The notes: a model not told the origin generated them from the letters alone. Numbered from the stretch's first letter, positions 25,029-33,826 are shown. The stretch is DNA of 64,000 bases from Pseudomonas sp. QS1027 (GCF_002814235.1 NZ_PHSU01000018.1:94885-158884), one strand, 5' to 3'. Translations and numbers: made by a program.

Positions 25029-26639
25029 TCAGTCCGATGCATCGCAGGTCGAGAACCGCTCGGGTTTACGACCATACGCCAGGTATTCGCCCACTTGCCG
25101 GTTGACGCAGGCGCTGATGCCGTCAAAAGAGACGCCGTGCCGGTAGGTGTCCTTGAGCAGTGTCATATGGGTATTGGGCAAGCTGGCGAATGCCTTGAAG
25201 GCCTGGGCTGCGGGTGTCTGGTCGTCGTACTCGGCCTGGACCATGACGATGCTGTCCACCCGCGACAGGTTTTGAAAGGGCACCGCGGACGCTGGTGTCC
25301 CGCTCCAGTGGGCGCAATGCCTGGCCTGGAGGAAGTTGCCAGCGACCGGGTAGTGTGTGGCGTACTGGTCTTCTTTCTCGATCCAGAAGGTTTCGTCCGA
25401 GGTGCGCGAGTCGTTGCACAAGACGGTGCTGCGCACCGAGTCGGCGGGTGTCAGCTTCAGCGGACCCGGTGCTATGCCGTTCCATGGGGCCGCTTGGCGG
25501 GTGGCCGTCAGCAGATCGGTAAATGCCCGTCTCGCATGCTGATCGACCGCGTTGTCCGGGCTGAACCCATGGGCTTGCGCTCGGCTTTTCAGCTCGGTGT
25601 CCGTTATCCCCGGCGAGACTCGCCACCAGTCACTGAGAACCCGTGCGGCCATCAGGTGTGCGGGGGAACTATAGAGCTCGTTGTCGGAACGCAACGCGGC
25701 TCGAACCCGAGGGAGCAACTGCAGAAAGATTTCACGTACGGCCGCCGGATCGCTGCCCATCCGGTAGACCTGCGGGTGGCTCGCGGCGTGCTCGGCGACG
25801 AAGCGGTTGAAGACGCGCTCCTTCTCCGGCGCGGCGCTCAAACTGGCGTCCTGGAACGTCGAGGTCCAGTCCACATTCGAGTCCAGTACCATGCGACCGA
25901 CATGCTGCGGGAACAGTCCGCCGTACCAGGCGCCCAGCCAGGTGCCGTAGGAGTTGCCGAAGTAGTTGAGTTTGTTTTCGTTGAGCTGGGCGCGGACGAA
26001 CTCCATGTCCCGCGCTGTCTGGTCGGTATTGATGTAGGGCGCCAGGGGTTGGCTGGCGCAACCGCGGGCCAGTACCGCGGCGTTGTGCTGGATCGCCGCG
26101 AGGTTGGCGGGGGAGCGGTCTTCGGTGATGTCGCCTTGCGCGACGATCGCCTCGTCGGATTGGCACACCAGTTGTGAGTCCGGCGCGCTGCTCTGCCCGC
26201 GAGGTGTTATGCCGATCAGATCATAGGCATCGGTCAAATGCCGGTATGGCTCGCCTTCGGGTTTGTCGATGTAGCCTTTCCAGATTGACGCCAGCAATAC
26301 GGTGAAAATGTCATTGCCGTTCGAGCCAGGACCGCCGGGGTTGGTGAATATGGCACCGGCTCGTTGTACCGGTCGCCTGGCGGCAACGCGAGTGATATCC
26401 AGGTCGAGGGTGCCGAGGCGGGGATTCAGGTGGTCCAGTGGCACGGTGACGATGCCGCATCGGGTCCTGGCAATGACCTCGGGATCCAGTCCGCCGCTGG
26501 GAAGTTCCTCGCAGCTCGGTAGCCATCGGATACCCAACTCCGGTGCTGGCGTCGCGGCACCCGCCTCGACAGCCCAGAAGGTACTGGCACAGAGGCCGCC
26601 CCATATGGCCCAGCGCTTCGTCAGTTTGCCGCTCGTCAT
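25029..26639 (-). CDS. Secreted alpha/beta hydrolase of the S33 tripeptidyl-aminopeptidase (SlpD/TAP) type
   Basis: Predicted exported hydrolase that may remove short peptides from the N-terminus of peptides; the exact substrate is unknown. The 536 residues start with a signal peptide (cleavage near AGA at residue 28). Oxyanion region TNPGGPGSNG (99-108), nucleophile elbow GNSYG (228-232, Ser230), acid Asp in EYDDQTP near 472 and His in YRHGVS near 501 make a full triad. The C-terminal part resembles the TAP-like domain. The gene converges on the deacetylase-like gene and diverges from phoH. Confidence 0.88.
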   Translation of the reverse strand: MTSGKLTKRWAIWGGLCASTFWAVEAGAATPAPELGIRWLPSCEELPSGGLDPEVIARTRCGIVTVPLDHLNPRLGTLDLDITRVAARRPVQRAGAIFTNPGGPGSNGNDIFTVLLASIWKGYIDKPEGEPYRHLTDAYDLIGITPRGQSSAPDSQLVCQSDEAIVAQGDITEDRSPANLAAIQHNAAVLARGCASQPLAPYINTDQTARDMEFVRAQLNENKLNYFGNSYGTWLGAWYGGLFPQHVGRMVLDSNVDWTSTFQDASLSAAPEKERVFNRFVAEHAASHPQVYRMGSDPAAVREIFLQLLPRVRAALRSDNELYSSPAHLMAARVLSDWWRVSPGITDTELKSRAQAHGFSPDNAVDQHARRAFTDLLTATRQAAPWNGIAPGPLKLTPADSVRSTVLCNDSRTSDETFWIEKEDQYATHYPVAGNFLQARHCAHWSGTPASAVPFQNLSRVDSIVMVQAEYDDQTPAAQAFKAFASLPNTHMTLLKDTYRHGVSFDGISACVNRQVGEYLAYGRKPERFSTCDASD

Positions 26640-27152
26640 AATTCGCTCTCGCAGTTCACGTCCAGATGGCCGGGATTATTGCAAGGAGAGGCGGGAGCGG
26701 AATGTAGGAATAGTACGAAATCTTATCGTCGTAACGGCGCAGGGACTTGCCCCGTGGAGCGGGTTTCAGGGCGATTGCCTGGAGGCGACCCGGGTCTTGC
26801 GAGCTTGGCGCGTCGGTTCGCAAAAAAGCCCGTATTTGTTGGGCCGGGGGAAAATCAGCTGATGATTTCGATGCAGGCAGACTTCCGACTGTAACGGTGT
26901 CCGGGCGCCTCGCCAAGGGCTATTCGTCAGCTTGAAAAATAAACTTCAAAAAAACGTCAAAGTGCTTTTTCCTGTCATGTCTTTTGCGGTATTACGGAGT
27001 CAGACCGCCGAAACCTGCAACTCAGGTGGCGTCTTACAAGACCCTACTTGTGCACAGAGCGCCTGCCCCTTCACAGGCGAATTCGGCGGTCACTTCGAGG
27101 CGCATCACCGTCAAGGTATTGCGTCGACTGGCTCCCACAAAGGTGACCGAGT
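26640..27152. other. Gap of 513 bp between the S33 hydrolase and phoH
   Basis: No convincing gene. Notable pieces are an A-rich tract (26932-26962), unusual in this GC-rich sequence and a likely promoter or UP element, and a GCCTG/CAGGC hairpin at about 27061-27079. An untranslated RNA upstream of phoH cannot be ruled out. Confidence 0.5.
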
Positions 27153-28547
27153 ATGGATGATCACGGACGCACTCCTTCTTCCAACCAGCCAATCCTTTAC
27201 GTGCTCGATACCAACGTACTGATCCACGATCCAAACGCCCTGCTCAATTTCGAAGAACACCATGTCGCCATCCCGATGACCGTGCTCGAGGAGCTCGACA
27301 AGCTCAAGGGCGGCCATCACAGCGTCGCCGCCGAATGCCGGCAGGCGATCCGCCTGATCGACAAGACCCTGGGCGATGCCTGCCCCGAGGACGTCGAGCT
27401 GGGCGTCCCGATCCAGCGTGGCAAGAGCGGTCCCAAGGGCCTGCTGTCGATCCTGATGAGCAAGCGCAGCGAACCGAACCTGGTGCTGCCCGAACACCTC
27501 AACGACAACATCATCATCAATCAGTTGATCGATCTGCATGCGCGGGACAAGGACCTGCGCCTGGTCCTGGTGACCAAGGACATCAACATGCGCCTCAAGG
27601 CGCGCGCCTGCGGGATCGCGGCCGAGGACTACAGCACCGACCAGTTGGTCGACGACGTGTCCTTGCTGCCCAACGGTTATCACGACGTCAAAGGCTCGTT
27701 CTGGGATCGCGTCAGCAAGGTCGAGACCCGCCAGGACCATGGCCGCACCTGGCACCAGGTGCAACTGACCGACAATCTGCCGGCGGTGCACGTCAACGAA
27801 TTCATCATCGATGAACAGGGCTTTGTCGGTTGGGTCAAGGAGATCCGCGCCGATGTGCTGGTGATTCTCGATCTGCATCAGGAACCCCTGTTGCACCAGG
27901 AAGCCTGGGGCCTGAAACCGCGTGACATCTACCAGAGCCTGGCGCTGTTCGCCTTGCTCGATCCGGACATCCACCTGGTCAACCTGACCGGTGCCGCCGG
28001 TTCAGGGAAAACCATCCTGGCCCTGGCCGCCGCCATCGAGCAGACCATGGTCAGCAAGCGCTATCGGCGCATTATCGCGACCCGTAGCGTGCAGGGCCTG
28101 GACCAGGAAATCGGCTTTCTGCCCGGCACCGAGGCGGAGAAGATGGAGCCTTGGCTGGGGGCGATCACCGACAACCTCGAAGCCTTGCACATGGATGACG
28201 AAAGCACCCATGGTAGCGTCGACTACATCCTCAGCAAGGTGCCGTTGCAGTTCAAATCCCTGAACTACATCCGCGGTCGCAGCTTCCAGCAGAGCCTGAT
28301 CCTGATCGATGAGTGCCAGAACCTCACGCCGCACCAGATGAAAACCATCATCACCCGTGCCGGCGCCGGTTCCAAAGTGGTGTGCCTGGGCAACCTGGCA
28401 CAGATCGACACCCCTTACCTGTCCGCGACCAGCTCCGGGCTGACCTACCTGACCGAACGCTTCAAGGACTTCCCGAACGGCGTGCACATCACCCTGCAGG
28501 GCGTGCCGCGTTCGATCCTGGCCGAATACGCCGAATCCCACCTGTAA
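27153..28547 (+). CDS. phoH: PhoH family ATPase with N-terminal PIN domain (PIN-PhoH)
   Basis: Cytoplasmic protein joining a PIN-type ribonuclease domain to a PhoH ATPase/helicase domain; this PhoH2 arrangement is linked to RNA unwinding and cleavage. The PIN domain (about 13-150) has acidic residues in LDTNVLIHD and LVTKD. The ATPase domain (about 250-464) has Walker A GAAGSGKT and Walker B LILIDECQN, with ATRSVQGLDQEIGFLPG between. Length is 464 residues. A terminator lies 17 bases after the stop, so it is probably transcribed apart from moaC. Confidence 0.94.
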   Translation: MDDHGRTPSSNQPILYVLDTNVLIHDPNALLNFEEHHVAIPMTVLEELDKLKGGHHSVAAECRQAIRLIDKTLGDACPEDVELGVPIQRGKSGPKGLLSILMSKRSEPNLVLPEHLNDNIIINQLIDLHARDKDLRLVLVTKDINMRLKARACGIAAEDYSTDQLVDDVSLLPNGYHDVKGSFWDRVSKVETRQDHGRTWHQVQLTDNLPAVHVNEFIIDEQGFVGWVKEIRADVLVILDLHQEPLLHQEAWGLKPRDIYQSLALFALLDPDIHLVNLTGAAGSGKTILALAAAIEQTMVSKRYRRIIATRSVQGLDQEIGFLPGTEAEKMEPWLGAITDNLEALHMDDESTHGSVDYILSKVPLQFKSLNYIRGRSFQQSLILIDECQNLTPHQMKTIITRAGAGSKVVCLGNLAQIDTPYLSATSSGLTYLTERFKDFPNGVHITLQGVPRSILAEYAESHL

Positions 28548-28563
28548 TCCCATCCACACCCAG

Positions 28564-28590
28564 GGGCGGCCAAGTGGCCGCCCTTTTTAT
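28564..28590 (+). terminator. Terminator of phoH
   Basis: Nine-bp stem GGGCGGCCA/TGGCCGCCC with a 2-base loop, followed by TTTTT. Confidence 0.9.
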
Positions 28591-28654
28591 TAGCCCTGTC
28601 GCGCAAAGCTGACCCGCAGGTTTACAATCGACGCTCCTGATCAGGAGTATCGCT

Positions 28655-29128
28655 GTGCTGACTCATCTCGATTCCCAAGGTCGCGCCAATATGGTCGACG
28701 TCACCGACAAGGCCGTGACCTTCCGCGAGGCGGTGGCCCAGGCCCGTGTGCGCATGTTGCCCGAGACCCTGCAAATGATCGTCAGCGGCGGCCATCCCAA
28801 GGGCGATGTGTTCGCCGTGGCGCGGATCGCCGGTATCCAGGCGGCGAAGAAAACCTCCGAGCTGATTCCCCTCTGTCATCCGCTGATGCTCACCAGCGTC
28901 AAGGTCGAGCTGAGCGCCGACGGCGAGGATGCCGTGCGCATCGTCGCGCGCTGCAAGCTGTCCGGGCAGACCGGGGTGGAGATGGAAGCGCTGACCGCGG
29001 CGAGTGTCGCGGCGCTGACGATCTATGACATGTGCAAGGCGGTGGACCGCGGCATGATCATCGAAAACGTCTGCCTGCTGGAAAAGCTCGGCGGCAAGAG
29101 CGGGCACTACCTGGCGGATGCGCCATGA
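28655..29128 (+). CDS. moaC: Cyclic pyranopterin monophosphate synthase MoaC
   Basis: Second step of molybdenum cofactor synthesis, forming cyclic pyranopterin monophosphate from the MoaA product. The 157 residues show ANMVDVTDKAVTFREA, the KGDV region, KKTSELIPLCHPL and the acidic helix GVEMEALTA. The start is GTG with AGGAG eight bases upstream. The stop overlaps the moaD start (ATGA). No moaA is in view. Confidence 0.96.
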   Translation: MLTHLDSQGRANMVDVTDKAVTFREAVAQARVRMLPETLQMIVSGGHPKGDVFAVARIAGIQAAKKTSELIPLCHPLMLTSVKVELSADGEDAVRIVARCKLSGQTGVEMEALTAASVAALTIYDMCKAVDRGMIIENVCLLEKLGGKSGHYLADAP

Positions 29129-29367
29129 AGATCGTGGTGAAGTTCTTTGCCCGTTACCGCGAAGTGCTCGGGGTGGATGAGTTGACGGTGGAGGGGGATT
29201 TCGCCAGCGTTGATGATGTGCGCCGGTTCCTGCTGTTGCGCGAGGGCACGCAGGTCCTTGGCGAACAGAACCTGATGTGCGCGCGCAATGAAGACCTGTG
29301 CTCCCTTGCCGAGCCGTTGGTCGATGGCGACGAAGTGGCGTTTTTCCCCACGGTGACCGGAGGCTGA
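29125..29367 (+). CDS. moaD: Molybdopterin synthase sulfur carrier subunit MoaD
   Basis: Small ubiquitin-like protein (80 residues) that carries sulfur as a C-terminal thiocarboxylate to MoaE. It ends in the required Gly-Gly (TVTGG). MKIVVKFFARYREVLG is a typical beta-grasp start. It overlaps moaC by four bases and ends one base before moaE, so the three are one operon with coupled translation. Confidence 0.95.
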   Translation: MKIVVKFFARYREVLGVDELTVEGDFASVDDVRRFLLLREGTQVLGEQNLMCARNEDLCSLAEPLVDGDEVAFFPTVTGG

Positions 29368-29368
29368 G

Positions 29369-29818
29369 ATGGCGATTCGCGTGCAGGCGCAAGCGTTCGA
29401 TCCGGGGGCTGAGGTGAATGCCTTGCATGCCGCCAACCTGGGAATCGGTGCGGTGGTGAGTTTTGTCGGCTACGTGCGCGATTTCAACGACGGGCGTGAC
29501 GTGATGGGGATGTTCCTCGAGCATTATCCGGGGATGACCGAAAGGGCCCTGGGCAAGATCGTCGCGCAAGCCCATGAGCGCTGGCCGTTGCTCGGGCTGG
29601 AAGTGCTGCATCGGGTCGGTGCCCTGGAACCGGGTGAGCCGATCGTCTTTGTCGGGGTGACCAGTGCCCATCGTCAGGCGGCGTTCGATGCCTGCAATTT
29701 CGTCATGGACTACCTGAAAACCCAGGCACCGTTCTGGAAAAAGGAAAACACCGCCGACGGCCCGCGCTGGGTCGAGGGTCGCGCCAGCGATCATGCGGCG
29801 GCGGAACGCTGGAAGTAG
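29369..29818 (+). CDS. moaE: Molybdopterin synthase catalytic subunit MoaE
   Basis: Large subunit of molybdopterin synthase; with thiocarboxylated MoaD it makes molybdopterin from the MoaC product. The 149 residues carry GAVVSFVGYVRDFN, LEHYPGM and APFWKKE, where the lysine pair is part of the active site. It is the last gene of the moaCDE unit. Confidence 0.96.
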   Translation: MAIRVQAQAFDPGAEVNALHAANLGIGAVVSFVGYVRDFNDGRDVMGMFLEHYPGMTERALGKIVAQAHERWPLLGLEVLHRVGALEPGEPIVFVGVTSAHRQAAFDACNFVMDYLKTQAPFWKKENTADGPRWVEGRASDHAAAERWK

Positions 29819-29886
29819 CGGCTCACCCTCCAACATTCATCTGTGCATGGCTTTCTGGCAGAGTGCACGCATTTGCTCGTTGACGA

Positions 29887-29925
29887 TTTGTACTTATAAG
29901 TCCACGATGGACTAATAAGTACAAA
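29887..29925. promoter_or_regulatory. Near-perfect palindrome upstream of the amino-acid binding-protein gene (candidate DauR operator)
   Basis: Two 18-base arms with one mismatch (left 29887-29904, right 29908-29925) flank CGA. The centre is GTCCA-N3-TGGAC, shared with the palindrome in front of dauB. It lies about 70 bases before the start codon at 29993. Confidence 0.75.
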
Positions 29926-29992
29926 ATAGCGCTATCGTCTTCCTTCTACTGTCTTGCCACCACACCTCAAATAAAAGAGCGGGAGTTCCAGC

Positions 29993-30769
29993 ATGAAGAA
30001 GTTCACCCTGATCGGCGGCCTGGCATTGGGCCTGCTGGCCAGCAGCACCGCGTTTGCCGCCGAGCCGACCTTGCGTATCGGCATCGAGGCGGCTTACCCG
30101 CCCTTCGCCTCGAAGACCGCCGAAGGCACCATCGTCGGTTTCGACTACGACATCGGCAATGCCCTGTGCGCGCAGATGAAGGTCAAGTGCGAGTGGATCG
30201 AAGGCGAGTTCGACGGCCTGATCCCGGCCTTGAAGGTCAAGAAAATCGACGCCGCGCTATCGTCCATGACCATCACTGACGAGCGCAAGAAGTCAGTGGA
30301 TTTCACCCACAAGTACTACTTCACCTCCTCGCGTCTGGTGATGAAGAAGGGCGCGGTGGTGGATGACCAATATGCCAGCCTGAAAGGCAAGACCATCGGT
30401 GTGCAGCGTTCCACCACCACCGACCGTTACGCCACGGAAGTCTTCGAGCCATTGGGCATCAAGGTGATGCGCTACAGCAACAACGAGGAGATCTACATGG
30501 ACCTGGCGTCCGGGCGCCTGGACGCGATCTTTGCCGACACCATCCCGCTGGACGATTTCCTCTCCATGCCGCGCGGCGCCGGTTACGCCTTTGTCGGGCC
30601 GGAGCTGAAGGATCCGAAGTACGTGGGCGAGGGCGCCGGGATCGCAGTGCGCAAAGGTAACACCGAGCTGGTGAGCAAGCTGAACAAGGCCATCGACGGG
30701 CTGCGCGCCAGCGGCGAGTACCAGAAGATCGAGGGCAAGTACTTCAAGACGGATATCTACGGCGACTGA
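29993..30769 (+). CDS. Periplasmic amino-acid-binding protein (Lys/Arg/ornithine type), dau-linked
   Basis: Substrate-binding subunit of a polar amino acid ABC transporter, most likely for basic amino acids including D-arginine given its neighbours. The 258 residues start with a signal peptide ending AFA. Then come RIGIEAAYPPF, GFDYDIGNALC, the Cys pair in CAQMKVKC, and SSMTITDERKKSVDFT, all typical of the ArgT/AotJ group. No permease or ATPase gene is adjacent, so it must share a membrane complex encoded elsewhere. A similar lone binding-protein gene lies next to dauBAR in P. aeruginosa. It is convergent with dauR. Confidence 0.9.
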   Translation: MKKFTLIGGLALGLLASSTAFAAEPTLRIGIEAAYPPFASKTAEGTIVGFDYDIGNALCAQMKVKCEWIEGEFDGLIPALKVKKIDAALSSMTITDERKKSVDFTHKYYFTSSRLVMKKGAVVDDQYASLKGKTIGVQRSTTTDRYATEVFEPLGIKVMRYSNNEEIYMDLASGRLDAIFADTIPLDDFLSMPRGAGYAFVGPELKDPKYVGEGAGIAVRKGNTELVSKLNKAIDGLRASGEYQKIEGKYFKTDIYGD

Positions 30770-30781
30770 TTGACCGGCATG

Positions 30782-30811
30782 CCGGATCTGCTCCTTGCAG
30801 ATCCGGTGTTT
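30782..30811. terminator. Hairpin between convergent binding-protein and dauR genes
   Basis: Perfect 10-bp stem CCGGATCTGC/GCAGATCCGG with a TCCTT loop, then TGTTTGT on the plus strand. The T tract is weak. Confidence 0.6.
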
Positions 30812-30815
30812 GTCC

Positions 30816-31445
30816 TCAAACCTCCGCCTTCAATTCCTTCAGGTGCTTGTACACCGTCGCCCGCCCCATATTCAGCACATTGGCCACATAGTTGGCCGCG
30901 CTCTTGCCCTTGAACGCGCCCTCGGCGTGCAACGCCAGCACCAGTTCGCGCTTGTGGTCGCGGCTCAGCAGGTTCAGCCCCAGCTGGCGCTGACGCAGCC
31001 AGCTGTGCAGGAAGGTGTTGATCCGCTCCTGCCAGTCATCGCGAAACAGTGCGTCGGGCTGCGGGATCAGTTTGTTCGGTGAGAGGAACAGGTCCAGCGC
31101 CGCCCTGGCGCTTTCGAACAGGGAAATATTCAGGTTGATGCACAGCACAGCCAGCGGCACGCCCTCGACGTCGTGCAGCACGGTGCTGACGCTGCGAATC
31201 TTCTGACCGTCCCAGTTGAGTTTCTCGTAGGGGCCGATATTGCGCTCGTTGATGCCTTCCTCAAGCATGTCCTCCAGCGCCGCGTCATCGCCGATCTCGC
31301 GCTTGGAGATGTTGTTGGCGATGTAGTCGATCTGCTGCGTGCGCAAGTCGTGCAGCACCACTTCGGCATGGGGAAAGAATAACGTGGCGATGGCATCGGC
31401 GATCGCCCGGAAGTTATCCAGGGCGGGGGCCTGTTTGGCGGTCAT
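30816..31445 (-). CDS. dauR: YheO-like PAS/HTH transcriptional regulator DauR
   Basis: Regulator of D-arginine utilisation, by position and family. The 209-residue protein has an N-terminal YheO-like PAS domain (about 8-120, with LFFPHAEVVLHDL and DGQKIRSVSTVL) and a C-terminal HTH_22 domain (about 150-207, ending NVLNMGRATVYKHLKEL). It lies 166 bp after dauA with a strong hairpin between, so its level may be partly uncoupled. The palindromes at 29887 and 33740 are its likely binding sites. Confidence 0.88.
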   Translation of the reverse strand: MTAKQAPALDNFRAIADAIATLFFPHAEVVLHDLRTQQIDYIANNISKREIGDDAALEDMLEEGINERNIGPYEKLNWDGQKIRSVSTVLHDVEGVPLAVLCINLNISLFESARAALDLFLSPNKLIPQPDALFRDDWQERINTFLHSWLRQRQLGLNLLSRDHKRELVLALHAEGAFKGKSAANYVANVLNMGRATVYKHLKELKAEV

Positions 31446-31505
31446 GGTGGTTCTCCAGGCAACTTCAGCATCCTTGGGGGGGAGCCAAAGGAAAACAGCT
31501 GGTGC

Positions 31506-31544
31506 GGTGATCGGGTCGCCTCGAAAGAGGTTGGCCTGATCACC
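31506..31544. promoter_or_regulatory. GNRA-capped hairpin between dauA and dauR
   Basis: Outer arms GGTGATC/GATCACC and inner arms CCTC/GAGG enclose a GAAA loop. It sits in the 166-bp gap of the dau unit and may act as processing or attenuation signal; no U tract follows. Confidence 0.5.
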
Positions 31545-31611
31545 GAGCGGCGAAAGGGTAGCGCCCCGGGTACGGGCGTACTAAAGAGTGTGCCGCAATC
31601 AGCGCCAGTCG

Positions 31612-32739
31612 TCACCCGAGACGGGTAGGGGAAAGCATCGCAGCGTTGAGACCGAAGTGTTCGAGGTGCTCGGGCAAGGCCTGGCCACGCACCAATGCCG
31701 CGCTGGCCTGGCCCATGGCCGGTGAAGTCTGGATGCCATAGCCGCCCTGGGCCGCGACCCAGAACAGGCCGGGGACCTGGGGATCGAAACCGGAAACCAG
31801 GTTGCCGTCGCTGACAAAACTGCGCAGGCCGGCCCAGGTGCGGGTCGGGCGGCGGATGGTCAGGGTGGTGGCTTCCTCGATCTGGTAGATGCCCATGGCG
31901 ATATCCAGTTCTTCGGGTTGCACGTCGTGGGGCTCGACCGGGTCGGCGTTGGCCGGGGAGCCGAGGAACATGCCGGCATCGGGCTTCATATAGAAGGACT
32001 CGTCGAGGCTGACCAGCATCGGCCAGTCGTGGTTATCCAGGCCTTCGGGCGGCGCGAAGATAAAGGCTGCCCGGCGCTTGGGCTGCAGGCCCAGGGGACG
32101 GGCACCGGCCAGTTCGCCGATCTGGTCGGCCCAGGCGCCGGCGGCGTTGATCAGCACCTTGGCGCTGAAGGTTTGCCCGGCGCTGCGGACCTGCCACAGG
32201 CCGTCGGCATCGCGCTCAAGGCCGAGGACTTCGCAGTCGGTGTGGACTTCTCCCTTCTGGCGGCGGATACCGCGCAGATAGCCCTGGTGCAGGGCGTCGG
32301 TGTCGATGTCGCTGGCGCTGGGGTCGTAGATCGCGCCGTGGACTTTTTCCCGGCGCAGGATCGGCAGCCGCGCACAGGCTTCGTCGGCGCTGAGCAACTG
32401 CATCTCGGGCACGCTGGCTTTGGCGCTGAGGTATTGCTGTTGCAGCTCATCCGGGTCGCCCGTGAAGTCCACGGTCATTTCGCCCCGTGGGGTGAGCAGC
32501 GGGTGTTCGGCGAAACCGGGCGGCGGCGCGTCGAAGAAGGCCCGGCTGGCGAGGGTCAGGGCGCGCACCTGGGGTGTGCCGTAGGCGGCGGTGTAGAGGG
32601 CGGCGGAGCGTCCGGTGGAGTGATAGCCCGGATGCGATTCACGTTCGAGCACGATCACCCGGCCATGCCGGGCCAGCCAGAAACCGGTGGAGGCGCCGGC
32701 AATGCCGCCGCCGATGATGATGAAATCTGCCTGGTTCAT
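31612..32739 (-). CDS. dauA: FAD-dependent D-arginine dehydrogenase DauA
   Basis: Oxidises D-arginine (and other basic D-amino acids) to the imino acid, which hydrolyses to 2-ketoarginine, the first half of D-to-L conversion. The 375 residues equal the P. aeruginosa enzyme as I recall it. Motifs are the FAD loop GGGIAG (10-15), ERESHPGYHSTGRSAA (32-47), Glu87, QPKRRAAFIFAP and the C-terminal AQGGYGIQTSPAMG. Position 48, a His in the P. aeruginosa active site as I remember it, is Leu here. It starts 25 bp after dauB. Confidence 0.93.
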   Translation of the reverse strand: MNQADFIIIGGGIAGASTGFWLARHGRVIVLERESHPGYHSTGRSAALYTAAYGTPQVRALTLASRAFFDAPPPGFAEHPLLTPRGEMTVDFTGDPDELQQQYLSAKASVPEMQLLSADEACARLPILRREKVHGAIYDPSASDIDTDALHQGYLRGIRRQKGEVHTDCEVLGLERDADGLWQVRSAGQTFSAKVLINAAGAWADQIGELAGARPLGLQPKRRAAFIFAPPEGLDNHDWPMLVSLDESFYMKPDAGMFLGSPANADPVEPHDVQPEELDIAMGIYQIEEATTLTIRRPTRTWAGLRSFVSDGNLVSGFDPQVPGLFWVAAQGGYGIQTSPAMGQASAALVRGQALPEHLEHFGLNAAMLSPTRLG

Positions 32740-32764
32740 TCAAGGTCTCCTGTAAAAGTGCTGT

Positions 32765-33715
32765 TCAGCTCGCCTTGTGGTGCAGATGGTAAAGCGCATT
32801 GGCCAGCGCGATGTCTTCCAGGCCCAGGCCGATGGAGCGGAAGAACACATGGCGCGCGTACGTCGGCCGGGGCGTCTGCTCGCTCAGCAACTCAGCGAGG
32901 TCGCCATGGATCTGTCCGGCGTCCCAGCCGTGCTGGCTGGCGGCGATCAGCATTTCCCCGGCCGAACCCGGCGTGGTCTTGCGATAGTCGCAATAGACCT
33001 GCATGTCGTTCAAGGCTTGCGGCGGCACTTCATGGGCGCGCACGGCATTGGTACTGATGGAGGTGATCAGCGCCGGTTTGCGCAACTGGCTCGGGTCGAT
33101 CACCGGGGTCGCCGAGGAGGTGCAGAGCAGGATGACGTCGGCGTCCTCCAGGGCTTGCTCCAGGTGCTCGACGATCCGCAGGCGTGGCTCGATGTCGTTC
33201 AGGCGTGCGCGTTTGTCGGCATTCACATTGGGCGAGTAGAGGCTGATGTCCTGCCAATCGCGCAGGCCCCTGGCGTAGTGCAGGTGTGCCTGGGCCACCG
33301 GACCGCTGCCGACGATGGCCAGGCGTTTGGCGTCCAGCGGGGTGAGGGCGTCCACGGCCACGGCGGTGGTCGCCGCGGTGCGGGCAGTGGTCAGTTCGCC
33401 GGCATCGCAGAGCAGCAGCGGCTGGCCGGTCTGCATGGACATCAGCAGGGTCCAGGCGGTCACCAGCGGGCCTTGCTCGCGGACGATGTAGGGCGAGGTC
33501 TTGACCCCATAGACCTGGTCGTCAGCCAGCACGCCGAGGTAGTTGATGAAGTCGCCGGCACCTTGCGGGAACTCCACCAGTTGCTGTGCCGGTTGCACCG
33601 CCTGTCCGGCCGCGAGGTCGCGAAACAGCTTGCGCAGGATCTGCGGCACGTCGATCTGCTGCAGGAGTCGATGGGCCTGCTGGCTGTCGATCACGTAAGG
33701 GGTATGGCCGGACAT
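32765..33715 (-). CDS. dauB: NAD(P)H-dependent anabolic L-arginine dehydrogenase DauB (ornithine cyclodeaminase/mu-crystallin family)
   Basis: Reduces 2-ketoarginine with ammonia to L-arginine, completing D-to-L conversion begun by DauA. The 316 residues show the family body with SMQTGQPLLLCDAGELTTAR (substrate side) and the Rossmann loop VGSGPVAQAH. It is the first gene of the dauB-dauA-dauR unit. A predicted promoter with its -10 in the centre of a palindrome lies just upstream, suggesting repression in the absence of substrate. Confidence 0.92.
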   Translation of the reverse strand: MSGHTPYVIDSQQAHRLLQQIDVPQILRKLFRDLAAGQAVQPAQQLVEFPQGAGDFINYLGVLADDQVYGVKTSPYIVREQGPLVTAWTLLMSMQTGQPLLLCDAGELTTARTAATTAVAVDALTPLDAKRLAIVGSGPVAQAHLHYARGLRDWQDISLYSPNVNADKRARLNDIEPRLRIVEHLEQALEDADVILLCTSSATPVIDPSQLRKPALITSISTNAVRAHEVPPQALNDMQVYCDYRKTTPGSAGEMLIAASQHGWDAGQIHGDLAELLSEQTPRPTYARHVFFRSIGLGLEDIALANALYHLHHKAS

Positions 33716-33739
33716 GGGGTGCTCCCGAATGATTGCATG

Positions 33740-33773
33740 TAAACTAATTTGTCCATTATGGACTTTTAGTTTA
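33740..33773. promoter_or_regulatory. Palindrome over the dauB promoter (candidate DauR operator)
   Basis: TAAACTA and TAGTTTA flank GTCCA-TTA-TGGAC. On the minus strand TTGCCG (33777-33782) and CATAAT (33755-33760), 16 bases apart, make a promoter whose -10 is the middle of the palindrome. Confidence 0.75.
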
Positions 33774-33792
33774 ATTCGGCAATCTCCGGGCG

Positions 33793-33826
33793 AAAAAAAA
33801 CGCCGCCGGGTATCGGGCGACGTTTT
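33793..33826 (-). terminator. Terminator of rhlB
   Basis: On the minus strand ACGTCGCC and GGCGGCGT (one wobble pair) form a stem followed by eight or more T. Confidence 0.88.
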
